64,000 nt of DNA. It comes from CAUPWF01 sp963515125. Lineage in GTDB: Bacteria > Bacillota > Clostridia > Lachnospirales > Lachnospiraceae. The position numbers and the translations under genes were made by a program. Every line of letters starts with the position of its first letter. Position 1 is the first letter of the stretch. A model generated the notes under the pieces. The model had not been told where the DNA came from. It did no database searches and was given only the letters and a program-made list of their open reading frames with translations. The stretch covers positions 1 to 64,000 of the forward strand of contig JBQKKG010000008.1 of the NCBI GenBank assembly GCA_052116865.1, written 5' to 3'. Positions 15,169-23,760 of this stretch are shown piece by piece.

Positions 15169-18168
15169 ATGAGCGATATTATGACACCGATGCCAATCGC
15201 ACAATTGTTTGATTGGACATTAACGGAATATAAAAGAAGTGGCAGTGTATTTGGAGTGTATCGGCCATATAAAGTGGAAAAACAGAATAATCGAGTTATG
15301 TTTGGACGTAATCTTGAAACACCAATCGGACCAGCAGCGGGACCACACACGCAATTAGCCCAAAATATTGTTGCAGCATACTATAGTGGGAGCCGTTTTT
15401 TTGAGTTAAAAACAGTGCAGATTATGGATGGAGCAGAGTTATCTGCTTGTGTAAATAAACCATGCATTAAAGCAGATGATGAGTGTTACAATGTAGAGTG
15501 GTCAACGGAATTATATGTACCGCAAGCAATGAATGAGTATATTAAGGCGTGGTTTGTATTAAATGTTATTTCCAAAGAATTTGACCTTGGAAGCATGGAT
15601 GGTTTCCAATTTAATATTAGTGTGGGTTATGATTTAGAGGGAATCAAATCTAAAAAAATAAATACCTTTATTGATTGTATGAAAGATGCCAAAGAAACGG
15701 AGATATTTCAAGAGTGTAAGCAATATCTCTTAGAGCATTTGAATCTTTTTCATAAAGTAACAGCAGCAGATATAGAGCATATTTCCTCCAAAATATGTAA
15801 TTCAGTTACCATTTCTACCCTACATGGATGTCCACCACAAGAGATTGAAAAGATTGCGAATTATCTAATAAATGAAAAGGGCTTACATACATTTATAAAA
15901 TGTAACCCAACCTTATTGGGATATGAATTCGCTAGAAAAACAATGGATGAAATGGGATATGATTATGTGTCTTTTGGAGAATTCCACTTTTTAGATGATT
16001 TACAGTATAAAGATGCCATTCCAATGCTAACAAGGCTGATGAAGCTTTGTAAAGCAAAGGGATTAGAATTTGGAGTGAAAATAACGAATACATTTCCAGT
16101 GGATATTAAGCAGCACGAACTTCCAGGAGAAGAAATGTACATGTCAGGAAAAGCCTTATATCCATTATCTATTTCATTAGCAGCGAAATTGGCAAAGGAA
16201 TTTAAAGGAACACTTCGTATTGCATATTCTGGCGGTGCTGACTACCATAATATTGGGGAGATTGTTCAAGCAGGAATATGGCCAGTAACTGTTGCGACCA
16301 CAATCTTAAAGCCTGGTGGTTACCAGAGATTAGAGCAGATGGCAAAAAATGTAGAGGGAAAAAATTCTATTTTTGTAGGTGTTGATGAACAGGCAGTAGC
16401 GAAACTAGCTACCGATGCGATTACAGATCCACACCATATAAAAGCATTAAAGCCACTACCATCTAGAAAGATGAAGCATCAAGTTCCACTTACGGATTGT
16501 TTTGTAGCACCATGTAAAGAAGGATGTCCAATCCATCAGGATATTACAAGATATATGGAATTAGCAGCAGAAGGTAACTATGCAAAGGCATTGGAAGTGA
16601 TTACGGAGAAGAATCCGTTACCATTTATTACAGGTACAATCTGTGCCCATGAATGTATGAATAAGTGCACAAGGAATTTCTATGAGGAACCGGTACACAT
16701 CCGTGAGGCAAAATTAATCTCCGCACAAAGTGGATATGAAACTTTCATGAAAGAAATGAAACCAAAAGAAAGTGTTTATTCTGAAAAAGTAGCAATTATT
16801 GGTGGAGGACCTGCTGGTCTTGCAACTGCATACTTTTTGGCAAAAACTGGTATGAATGTTACGATATTTGAAAGGAAAGGCAGTCTTGGTGGAGTAGTAA
16901 AACAAGTGATTCCTGATTTTAGAATTTCGGAAGATGCAATTGAGAAAGACGTAGCACTTGTGATCGCTATGGGTGTTCAAATAAAGTTACATACAGAAAT
17001 AAAAAATATTGAAGAGGTAAAAGCTCATGGGTATGACCACATTGTCTTAGCAACTGGTGCTTGTAAACAAGGAGAGCTTCTATTGACAGCAGGCACAACG
17101 GTGAATGCCCTAGAATTTTTAACCCAATTTAAGGAACAGAAAGGGAACCTTACAGTTGGAAAGCATGTGGTGGTTATAGGTGGTGGTAATACTGCAATGG
17201 ATACTGCAAGAGCAGCCAAACGAACCAAGGGTGTAGAACATGTATACTTAGTATACAGAAGAACAAAACGCTATATGCCAGCTGATGAAGAAGAACTAAT
17301 GATGGCAATGGAAGAGGGAGTAGAATTCAAGGAATTACTTTCGCCGGAAAAATTAGAGCATGGACAGTTACAATGTAAGGTTATGAAACTGACCCAGTTA
17401 GATGAATCTGGAAGGAGGGGGGTTCAAGCCACTGGTGAGACGGTTCTTATCCCCGCAGATACCGTAATTGCAGCAGTAGGAGAGCAAGTACCTTCAGAGT
17501 TCTTGACAGAAAATGGAATAGAGTTAACGGCCCGTGGAAAAGCGTTGGTGGATGAAGAGACATTGGAGAGCAGTAAAAAAAATGTATATATAGTGGGAGA
17601 TGGGTTATATGGTCCGGCCACTGTAGTGGAGGGAATTCGAGATGGACAAAAGGCAGCAACCGCTATATTAAAGAAAGCAGTTGTTCAGGAATCTCAACAG
17701 AGTCCTACAAATATAGAGGCATACTATGATAGAAGAGGCGTTCTAACAGAAAAGTCAAAGGAAAATACCATTGATAGTAGATGCCTAGGGTGTTCTAGCA
17801 TTTGTGAAAATTGTGCAGAAGTATGTCCGAACAGGGCCAATATAGCCATTACAGTACCAGAACTAGAAAAGCATCAAATCATTCATGTAGATTCTATGTG
17901 TAATGAATGTGGGAACTGTCGAAGCTTCTGTCCATATGACAGTGCACCATATTTGGATAAATTTACGTTATTTGCAAATGAAGCAGATATGGAGCAAAGT
18001 AAGAATCAAGGATTCACAGTGTTGGATCATGATACGATGAAGTGTAAGGTGAGGTATCTTGGTCATATTTATTTTTGGGATAGGAACGGGGAGCAGAAAG
18101 AGTTACCACAATCCCTTTGCTATATGATGAGAGCAGTTTGTGAAAACTATCGGTATTTGTGGGTATAA
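15169..18168 (+). CDS. ygfK: YgfK: multidomain Fe-S flavin reductase
   Basis: About 999 residues. Residues roughly 1-430 are dihydroorotate-dehydrogenase/PreA-like (TPIGPAAGPHTQLAQN, TLHGCPP, AYSGGADYHN). About 435-530 is a cysteine-rich PreT/GltD-like Fe-S segment (CKEGCPIHQD, CAHECMNKC). About 530-830 binds FAD and NAD(P) (IIGGGPAGLATAYFL and VVIGGGNTAMDTA). The tail holds ferredoxin-like clusters (CLGCSSICENCAEVCP, CNECGNCRSFCP). It is often called a putative selenate reductase, but the order of domains resembles dihydropyrimidine dehydrogenase, so reduction of a purine-derived ring is at least as plausible. ATG 15169 follows GATGGAGGG; a GTG at 15130 is less likely. Confidence 0.88.
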   Translation: MSDIMTPMPIAQLFDWTLTEYKRSGSVFGVYRPYKVEKQNNRVMFGRNLETPIGPAAGPHTQLAQNIVAAYYSGSRFFELKTVQIMDGAELSACVNKPCIKADDECYNVEWSTELYVPQAMNEYIKAWFVLNVISKEFDLGSMDGFQFNISVGYDLEGIKSKKINTFIDCMKDAKETEIFQECKQYLLEHLNLFHKVTAADIEHISSKICNSVTISTLHGCPPQEIEKIANYLINEKGLHTFIKCNPTLLGYEFARKTMDEMGYDYVSFGEFHFLDDLQYKDAIPMLTRLMKLCKAKGLEFGVKITNTFPVDIKQHELPGEEMYMSGKALYPLSISLAAKLAKEFKGTLRIAYSGGADYHNIGEIVQAGIWPVTVATTILKPGGYQRLEQMAKNVEGKNSIFVGVDEQAVAKLATDAITDPHHIKALKPLPSRKMKHQVPLTDCFVAPCKEGCPIHQDITRYMELAAEGNYAKALEVITEKNPLPFITGTICAHECMNKCTRNFYEEPVHIREAKLISAQSGYETFMKEMKPKESVYSEKVAIIGGGPAGLATAYFLAKTGMNVTIFERKGSLGGVVKQVIPDFRISEDAIEKDVALVIAMGVQIKLHTEIKNIEEVKAHGYDHIVLATGACKQGELLLTAGTTVNALEFLTQFKEQKGNLTVGKHVVVIGGGNTAMDTARAAKRTKGVEHVYLVYRRTKRYMPADEEELMMAMEEGVEFKELLSPEKLEHGQLQCKVMKLTQLDESGRRGVQATGETVLIPADTVIAAVGEQVPSEFLTENGIELTARGKALVDEETLESSKKNVYIVGDGLYGPATVVEGIRDGQKAATAILKKAVVQESQQSPTNIEAYYDRRGVLTEKSKENTIDSRCLGCSSICENCAEVCPNRANIAITVPELEKHQIIHVDSMCNECGNCRSFCPYDSAPYLDKFTLFANEADMEQSKNQGFTVLDHDTMKCKVRYLGHIYFWDRNGEQKELPQSLCYMMRAVCENYRYLWV

Positions 18169-18184
18169 GAAAGTTGGTGAAAGC

Positions 18185-20734
18185 ATGTATACATTACTAA
18201 TTAATGGAACTAATGTTCAAGTGACAGCAGATAGAAAATTAATTGATGTATTACGGAATGATTGCCATCTAAAGTCTGTAAAAGATGGATGCAGTGAAGG
18301 TGCTTGTGGGACTTGTACGATATTGGTGGATGGAAGACCGGTAAAGGCTTGTGTGCAAAAGGTGTCCAGATTTGAAGGAAAATCCATCGTGACGGTAGAA
18401 GGGTTAACCAAAAGAGAGAAAGAGGTATATACGTATGCATTTGGAGAAGCAGGAGCCGTACAGTGCGGATTCTGTATACCAGGTATGGTTATGTGTGCAA
18501 AAAGTTTGTTAGACCAAACCTTGGTTCCAACGAGAGAAGAGATTGCATTTGCAATTAAAAATAATATCTGCCGCTGCACCGGATATAAAAAAATCATAGA
18601 TGCCATTCAACTAGCTGCGCGCTTATTTCAAGAGTCCCAAACAGAACTCATTCCACAGCCAATAACGGGAGTGGGGCAGAGAGTTCATAGAATTGATGTA
18701 CGTGAGAAAGTGTTGGGCTATGGGGAATACGTGGATGATATGGAAGTGGACGGGATGATTTATGGGAGTGCTATTCGATCCACTTATCCAAGAGCAAAAG
18801 TATTATCAATTGATGTATCAAAGGCCATGGCACTTGCGGGTGTACGGGCAGTCATTACAGCAGAGGATATTCCTGGGAATAATAAGGTAGGTCATCTTAA
18901 AAAGGATTGGGATACGCTAATTGCGATTGGCGATGTGACTAGATATCTGGGAGATGCTATCTGCCTCGTTGCTGCTGATACTATGGAAATCTTAGAGCAA
19001 GCTAAACAACTAGTAACCATTGAATACGAGGAGTTACCGGGGGTATTCAATCCCCAAGAGGCGATGCTAGAGGGAGCACCAAAAGTTCACGAAGGTGGTA
19101 ATATTTTGGCGCGAGAACATTTAAAGCGAGGGGATGCAGAGCATGCCATTCAAACATCGGCTCACGTGGTGACTAGAAGTTATGAGACGCCTTTTACGGA
19201 ACATGCATTTTTAGAACCAGAATGTGCCATTGCCATTGTAAATGAAAAGCATCAGGAAGCAATTATCTATTCTACAGACCAGGGAACCTATGCCACGCAA
19301 CAGGAATGTGCCGAGATGTTGGGATATAAACTGGATAATGTACATGTCATCAATAAGTTAGTGGGGGGAGGATTTGGCGGGAAAGAAGATATGACCGTAC
19401 AGCATCATGCAGCGCTACTATCCTTTCATACAGGATGCCCTGTGAAGGTAAAACTGACTAGGAGAGAAAGCATTCTAGTGCATCCTAAGCGTCACCCTGC
19501 TTACATGGAATTTACAACTGCATGTGATGAACGTGGTAAATTAACGGCTATGAAAGCAACTTTAATTACAGATACAGGAGCATACGCATCGTTAGGTGGG
19601 CCTGTTTTGCAAAGAGCATGTACCCATGCGGCGGGACCATATAACTATCAAAATATAGAGATTGAAGGAACCGCTGTGTATACCAACAATCCGCCTGCAG
19701 GTGCTTTCCGAGGGTTTGGAGTGACGCAGACTTGCTTCGCAACAGAGTGTAACTTAAATCTACTGGCAGAAATGGTGGGGATATCGCCTTGGGAAATCCG
19801 CTATCGGAATGCGATTCGTCCGGGAGAGGAATTGCCAAATGGGCAATTAGCAACACCTGGAACAGCGTTAGTAGAGACATTAGAGGCTGTAAAAGATGTA
19901 TTTGAACATCACCCAAGAGCTGGTATTGCATGTGCAATGAAGAATGCAGGAGTGGGAGTTGGAATCCCAGACTATGGACGATGTAGAATTACGATTGAAG
20001 ATGGAATGTTACATATTCGTTCAGGAGCATCATGTATTGGGCAAGGTTTGGGAACCGTACAAATGCAAATTGCGTGTGAGGCTACTAATCTGCCTTCTGA
20101 AAGAATTGTATATCATGCAGCAGAGACGAATTTGGCTCCAGATGCAGGAACAACTTCAGGATCTAGGCAGACATTGATTACAGGTGAGGCTACGAAGCGT
20201 GCGTGTCTAAAGATAAAGGAAGATTTAGAATCTTATACTATAGAGGAATTAGAAGAAAAAGAGTATTTGGGAGAATATTTAGCGGCCACAGATCCAATGG
20301 GAAGTTCCAAAAAGAATCCAGTATCTCATGTAGCCTACGGGTATGCGACTCAAGTGGTGCTGCTGGATGAGCATGGAAAAGTGGAGAAGGTAATTGCTGC
20401 ACATGATGTAGGAAAGGCGATCAATCCATTATCGGTAGAAGGTCAAATAGAAGGTGGCGTTGTAATGTCTCTTGGATATGCGTTGACGGAGAAGTTTCCA
20501 TTAGATCATGGGAAACCATCAGCAAAGTATGGAACATTGGGACTTTTTCGAGCAGATAAGACACCAGATGTACATAGTATTATTATTGAAGAAAATCAAG
20601 ACACACTGGCTTATGGCGCAGTTGGAATTGGGGAGATTACATCCATTCCAACAGCCCCAGCGGTACAAGGAGCGTATTATAAATATGATGGAATGTTTCG
20701 AACGAAATTACCATTAGAAAATACAGCATATTAG
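18185..20734 (+). CDS. xdhD: Selenium-dependent xanthine dehydrogenase, [2Fe-2S] and Mo domains fused
   Basis: About 849 residues, the length of the Se-dependent xanthine dehydrogenase family. The N-terminus carries two [2Fe-2S] sets: Cys36, 41, 44 and 56, then CGFCIPGM and CRCTGY. The molybdopterin domains follow: GGGFGGKED, the Arg loop AFRGFG, GQGLGTVQMQ, and the catalytic Glu in GIGEITSIPTAP near the C-terminus. There is no FAD domain, so electrons may pass to YgfK encoded just upstream. The start at 18185 is used because the protein begins there with the ferredoxin fold; the ribosome site is weak. No selenocysteine is needed, since selenium in this group is a labile cofactor ligand. Confidence 0.88.
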   Translation: MYTLLINGTNVQVTADRKLIDVLRNDCHLKSVKDGCSEGACGTCTILVDGRPVKACVQKVSRFEGKSIVTVEGLTKREKEVYTYAFGEAGAVQCGFCIPGMVMCAKSLLDQTLVPTREEIAFAIKNNICRCTGYKKIIDAIQLAARLFQESQTELIPQPITGVGQRVHRIDVREKVLGYGEYVDDMEVDGMIYGSAIRSTYPRAKVLSIDVSKAMALAGVRAVITAEDIPGNNKVGHLKKDWDTLIAIGDVTRYLGDAICLVAADTMEILEQAKQLVTIEYEELPGVFNPQEAMLEGAPKVHEGGNILAREHLKRGDAEHAIQTSAHVVTRSYETPFTEHAFLEPECAIAIVNEKHQEAIIYSTDQGTYATQQECAEMLGYKLDNVHVINKLVGGGFGGKEDMTVQHHAALLSFHTGCPVKVKLTRRESILVHPKRHPAYMEFTTACDERGKLTAMKATLITDTGAYASLGGPVLQRACTHAAGPYNYQNIEIEGTAVYTNNPPAGAFRGFGVTQTCFATECNLNLLAEMVGISPWEIRYRNAIRPGEELPNGQLATPGTALVETLEAVKDVFEHHPRAGIACAMKNAGVGVGIPDYGRCRITIEDGMLHIRSGASCIGQGLGTVQMQIACEATNLPSERIVYHAAETNLAPDAGTTSGSRQTLITGEATKRACLKIKEDLESYTIEELEEKEYLGEYLAATDPMGSSKKNPVSHVAYGYATQVVLLDEHGKVEKVIAAHDVGKAINPLSVEGQIEGGVVMSLGYALTEKFPLDHGKPSAKYGTLGLFRADKTPDVHSIIIEENQDTLAYGAVGIGEITSIPTAPAVQGAYYKYDGMFRTKLPLENTAY

Positions 20735-20808
20735 TTTAAACAATTTCACGAAAGCATGCTCACATTGGTCAGGCAGATAGTTCTGCTAGGATGGAAAGGA
20801 ATAAAGAG

Positions 20809-22182
20809 ATGAAGCGGTTATTAAAGAATGGGGTGATGATCTCAGGGTCAGGCCAAACAAAGGCAGATATTTTGATTGAGGATGAAAAAATCATAACATT
20901 GGGACCCGATATCATTTGCGAATCAGCACAGGTGATTGATGTGACGGGGAAGTACGTATTTCCTGGATTTATTGATGCTCATACACATTTTGATCTAGAA
21001 GTATGTGATACAGTAACTGCGGATGATTTTTATACTGGAACAAGAGCTGCCATTATAGGTGGAACTACGTTCGTGATAGATTTTGCAACACAGAATCGTG
21101 GTGAGACATTGAGTCAGGCGCTGGGTCATTGGCGTAATAAATCAAAGGAAAAGTGTTCTTGTGATTATGGCTTTCATATGGCAATATCAGATTGGAATAC
21201 CGCAGTTTGCAAAGAAATAGAGGAAATCATTGCTGAAGGAATCCCATCCTTTAAATTATATATGACATATGATAATATGCATTTGAATGACGAGCATATA
21301 TATGAGGTTTTAAAACGTTTGAAAGCAGTTAACGGTCTTGTAGGGGTTCACTGTGAAAATCGAGATTTGATTAAAGCATTAACAAAAGAAGAAAAGACGA
21401 AGGGACACGTTTCGCCCGCAGCTCATCCATCTACTCGTCCGCCAGAGGTAGAAGCAGAAGCGATTCAACGACTGTTAGCTATTGCATCCCTAGTAGATAT
21501 TCCGGTCGTAATTGTACACTTGAGTTCGGCGTTAGGTTTTCAAGAGATTGCAAGTGCTAGGAGCAGAGGACAAAAGGTATATATTGAAACTTGCCCACAA
21601 TATTTATTGTTGGAGGAGGATAAGTATAGGCTGCCAGGATTTGAGAGTGGAAAATATATGATGTCTCCACCACTTCGAAGCACAAAGGATCGAGAATTGT
21701 TGTGGAAATGCCTCCAGTCAGATATGATAGATACCATTTCTACGGATCATTGTAGTTTTACAATGGAACAAAAGAAATTAGGACTTCATGATTTCACAAA
21801 AATACCGTGTGGAATTCCGGGAGTAGAGACCAGGGCAAACCTCTTGTATACCTATGGTGTATTACAAGGGAAGATTAGTCTAAGCCAGATGTGTCGGTTA
21901 CTTTCGGAGAATCCTGCAAAAATCTATGGTGCCTATCCAAGAAAAGGGTGCTTAATGCCTGGAAGTGATGCAGATATAGTTGTTTGGGATCCTAAAGTTG
22001 CTTGGACATTATCAAGAGAAACTCAGGCTGCAAATGTGGATTATCATCCTTATGAAGGGGTAAAGGTACAAGGAAAGGTGGAAACTGTATTTTTGCGTGG
22101 ACAATTAGTAGTGGAAGATGGTAAAATAATAACAGAAAAAGCAGGTGTATATATTCCGCGTCAAATCGCAGAGTACCAATAA
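20809..22182 (+). CDS. hyuA: Hydantoinase/dihydropyrimidinase family cyclic amidohydrolase, copy 1
   Basis: About 457 residues. Binuclear Zn motifs: DAHTHFDLEV, the carbamylated lysine in SFKLYMTY, VHCENRD, VHLSSALGF and TDHCSF; all are intact. It hydrolyses a cyclic imide or ureide ring. Start 20809 follows GGAAAGGAATAAAG; an ATG 6 codons earlier has no better site. Last of the ssnA-ygfK-xdhD-hyuA run. A paralogue at 35332 shares the whole architecture. Substrate specificity cannot be read from sequence, but a reduced purine ring product is likely from context. Confidence 0.9.
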   Translation: MKRLLKNGVMISGSGQTKADILIEDEKIITLGPDIICESAQVIDVTGKYVFPGFIDAHTHFDLEVCDTVTADDFYTGTRAAIIGGTTFVIDFATQNRGETLSQALGHWRNKSKEKCSCDYGFHMAISDWNTAVCKEIEEIIAEGIPSFKLYMTYDNMHLNDEHIYEVLKRLKAVNGLVGVHCENRDLIKALTKEEKTKGHVSPAAHPSTRPPEVEAEAIQRLLAIASLVDIPVVIVHLSSALGFQEIASARSRGQKVYIETCPQYLLLEEDKYRLPGFESGKYMMSPPLRSTKDRELLWKCLQSDMIDTISTDHCSFTMEQKKLGLHDFTKIPCGIPGVETRANLLYTYGVLQGKISLSQMCRLLSENPAKIYGAYPRKGCLMPGSDADIVVWDPKVAWTLSRETQAANVDYHPYEGVKVQGKVETVFLRGQLVVEDGKIITEKAGVYIPRQIAEYQ

Positions 22183-22259
22183 GTATTTATTACCATAAAG
22201 AGATAAAAGATATAGAAGAAATACATAGTGAAATCAATAATTTCATATACTATATTATA

Positions 22260-22320
22260 CTTATATATGTTCATGATTGGATGAACGTTTCTACCAACTA
22301 CCGTAATAGTTGACTATAAG
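22260..22320 (+). promoter_or_regulatory. Guanine-class purine riboswitch aptamer
   Basis: All purine aptamer parts are present. P1 is CTTATA (22260-22265) with TATAAG (22315-22320). J1/2 is TAT. P2 is GTTCAT with ATGAAC (22269-22274, 22281-22286), with a 6-nt loop GATTGG where the family usually has 7. J2/3 is GTTTCTAC. P3 is CCAACT-type with loop CCGTAAT, and the 3' strand ends AGTTG. J3/1 is AC, with C at 22314 in the specificity position (equivalent to C74), which marks guanine rather than adenine. It lies directly ahead of the guanine deaminase gene. Confidence 0.88.
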
Positions 22321-22364
22321 ACCTTAAGCAGGGTTTGTAGGCATTTTTATGGTAGTTGGTTTTT
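22293..22364 (+). terminator. Riboswitch expression platform: terminator competing with the aptamer
   Basis: ACCAACTACCGTAA (22293-22306) pairs with TTATGGTAGTTGGT (22347-22360) in a 14-bp stem with one G-U wobble, followed by T-rich 22360-22364. The 5' arm is the same sequence that forms J2/3, P3 and L3 of the aptamer, so the two folds exclude each other. Ligand binding should therefore prevent termination. Confidence 0.75.
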
Positions 22365-22426
22365 GTATATCAAACCATACTTTTGCATCTTGGGATACAA
22401 ATCATAAAAAAGAAAGGGTGGTTACT

Positions 22427-23698
22427 ATGAAACAATTCGCATTAAAGGGAGACATCGTATTTAGTGAAAGTCCCAATCAATTAGTGATGCAAGAGGCAGG
22501 GTATCTTGTATGTGATGGGAATATATCAAAGGGGGTATTTGCAGAACTTCCAAAGGAGTATGAAGAAATAGAAGTAAGGGATTATTCTGGACGTATTATT
22601 GTGCCGGGGCTTTCGGACTTGCATGTACATGCGCCTCAATATGCCTTTCGTGGATTGGGGATGGATATGGAACTATTGGAATGGTTGAATTGTTATACCT
22701 TCCCGGAAGAGGGAAAGTACGAAGACTTAGAATATGCAAAAAGGGCGTATCGGATTTTTGTGGATGATTTAGTGAAAAGTGGAACTACTAGAGTCTGCAT
22801 TTTTGCAACCATTCATAAGGAAGCAACGATGCTTTTGATGGAGATGTTAGAAGAAAGTGGAATCAAAGGTTATGTTGGAAAGGTTAGTATGGACCGAAAT
22901 TGTCCGTCGTATTTGTGTGAATCACATGGTGAGGAAGCTGTTCGAGCGTGGTTAGAAGAGTCCCTAGATGCATTTAAAAATATCAAACCAATCTTAACAC
23001 CAAGATTTATCCCTAGTTGTACAGATTCATTAATGGGTTCTTTGGCACAGCTTCAAAAAGAGACAACATTGCCCTTGCAATCGCATTTGTCGGAGAATTT
23101 AAAAGAGGTAGAATGGGTTAAAGAGTTAGTACCAGCAGCCTCAGGTTATGCAGAAGCATATCAAGGCTTTGGAGCATTTGGAACAAATGGGAAAACGGTT
23201 ATGGCACATTGTGTATATTCCACAGATGAAGAAATTGCTTTGATGAAGAAACAGGGAGTCTTTGTAGCACATTGCCCTCAGTCGAATACTAATTTAGGGT
23301 CAGGAATTGCTCCGGCGAAAAAGTTCTTAAAAGAAGGCGTTCCAATTGGACTTGGAAGTGACATCGCTGCAGGATATTCGTTATCTATATTTCAAGGTAT
23401 GGCAGATGCAATTCAAGTATCAAAATTACGCTGGAGACTCGTAGAGGAGCAATGGGATCCGCTGACTTTGGAAGAGGCTTTTTACATGGGAACAAAAGGA
23501 GGAGGCGCTTTTTTTGGTAAGGTAGGAAGTTTTGATAAAGAATATGAATTAGACGCAATTATTTTAGATGATCACAATCTAAAACATCCGCAAGAGCTTT
23601 CTCTACGTGATAGATTAGAGCGAATTATTTATCTGGGTACGGAGGAAAATATTGTAGAAAAATATGTAAGCGGGAAAACAGTTTTAAAAAGCATATAG
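22427..23698 (+). CDS. guaD: Guanine deaminase
   Basis: About 423 residues of the amidohydrolase superfamily. Motifs: LHVHAPQYAFRGLG (Zn ligands and the guanine deaminase AP-Q-Y signature), QSHLSEN, MAHCVYS and GLGSDIAAG. It converts guanine to xanthine and ammonia, feeding the xanthine-oxidising enzymes around it. The true start is 22427 after AAAGGGTGG; an in-frame ATG at 22349 lies inside the riboswitch terminator stem and can be dismissed. The gene is the only one directly behind the guanine-type riboswitch. Confidence 0.92.
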   Translation: MKQFALKGDIVFSESPNQLVMQEAGYLVCDGNISKGVFAELPKEYEEIEVRDYSGRIIVPGLSDLHVHAPQYAFRGLGMDMELLEWLNCYTFPEEGKYEDLEYAKRAYRIFVDDLVKSGTTRVCIFATIHKEATMLLMEMLEESGIKGYVGKVSMDRNCPSYLCESHGEEAVRAWLEESLDAFKNIKPILTPRFIPSCTDSLMGSLAQLQKETTLPLQSHLSENLKEVEWVKELVPAASGYAEAYQGFGAFGTNGKTVMAHCVYSTDEEIALMKKQGVFVAHCPQSNTNLGSGIAPAKKFLKEGVPIGLGSDIAAGYSLSIFQGMADAIQVSKLRWRLVEEQWDPLTLEEAFYMGTKGGGAFFGKVGSFDKEYELDAIILDDHNLKHPQELSLRDRLERIIYLGTEENIVEKYVSGKTVLKSI

Positions 23699-23760
23699 GA
23701 AGAGCGCATACTTGGAGTTATCTTATAGAACCTTTTACTTAATTATAAGGAGGGAAATCG

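Noticed and set aside
22260..22320. Adenine riboswitch
   Set aside because: The specificity base is C (22314), not U, and the gene downstream handles guanine.
22349..22426. Upstream in-frame start for guanine deaminase
   Set aside because: The ATG lies in the 3' arm of the riboswitch terminator and has no ribosome site; the start at 22427 follows AAAGGGTGG.
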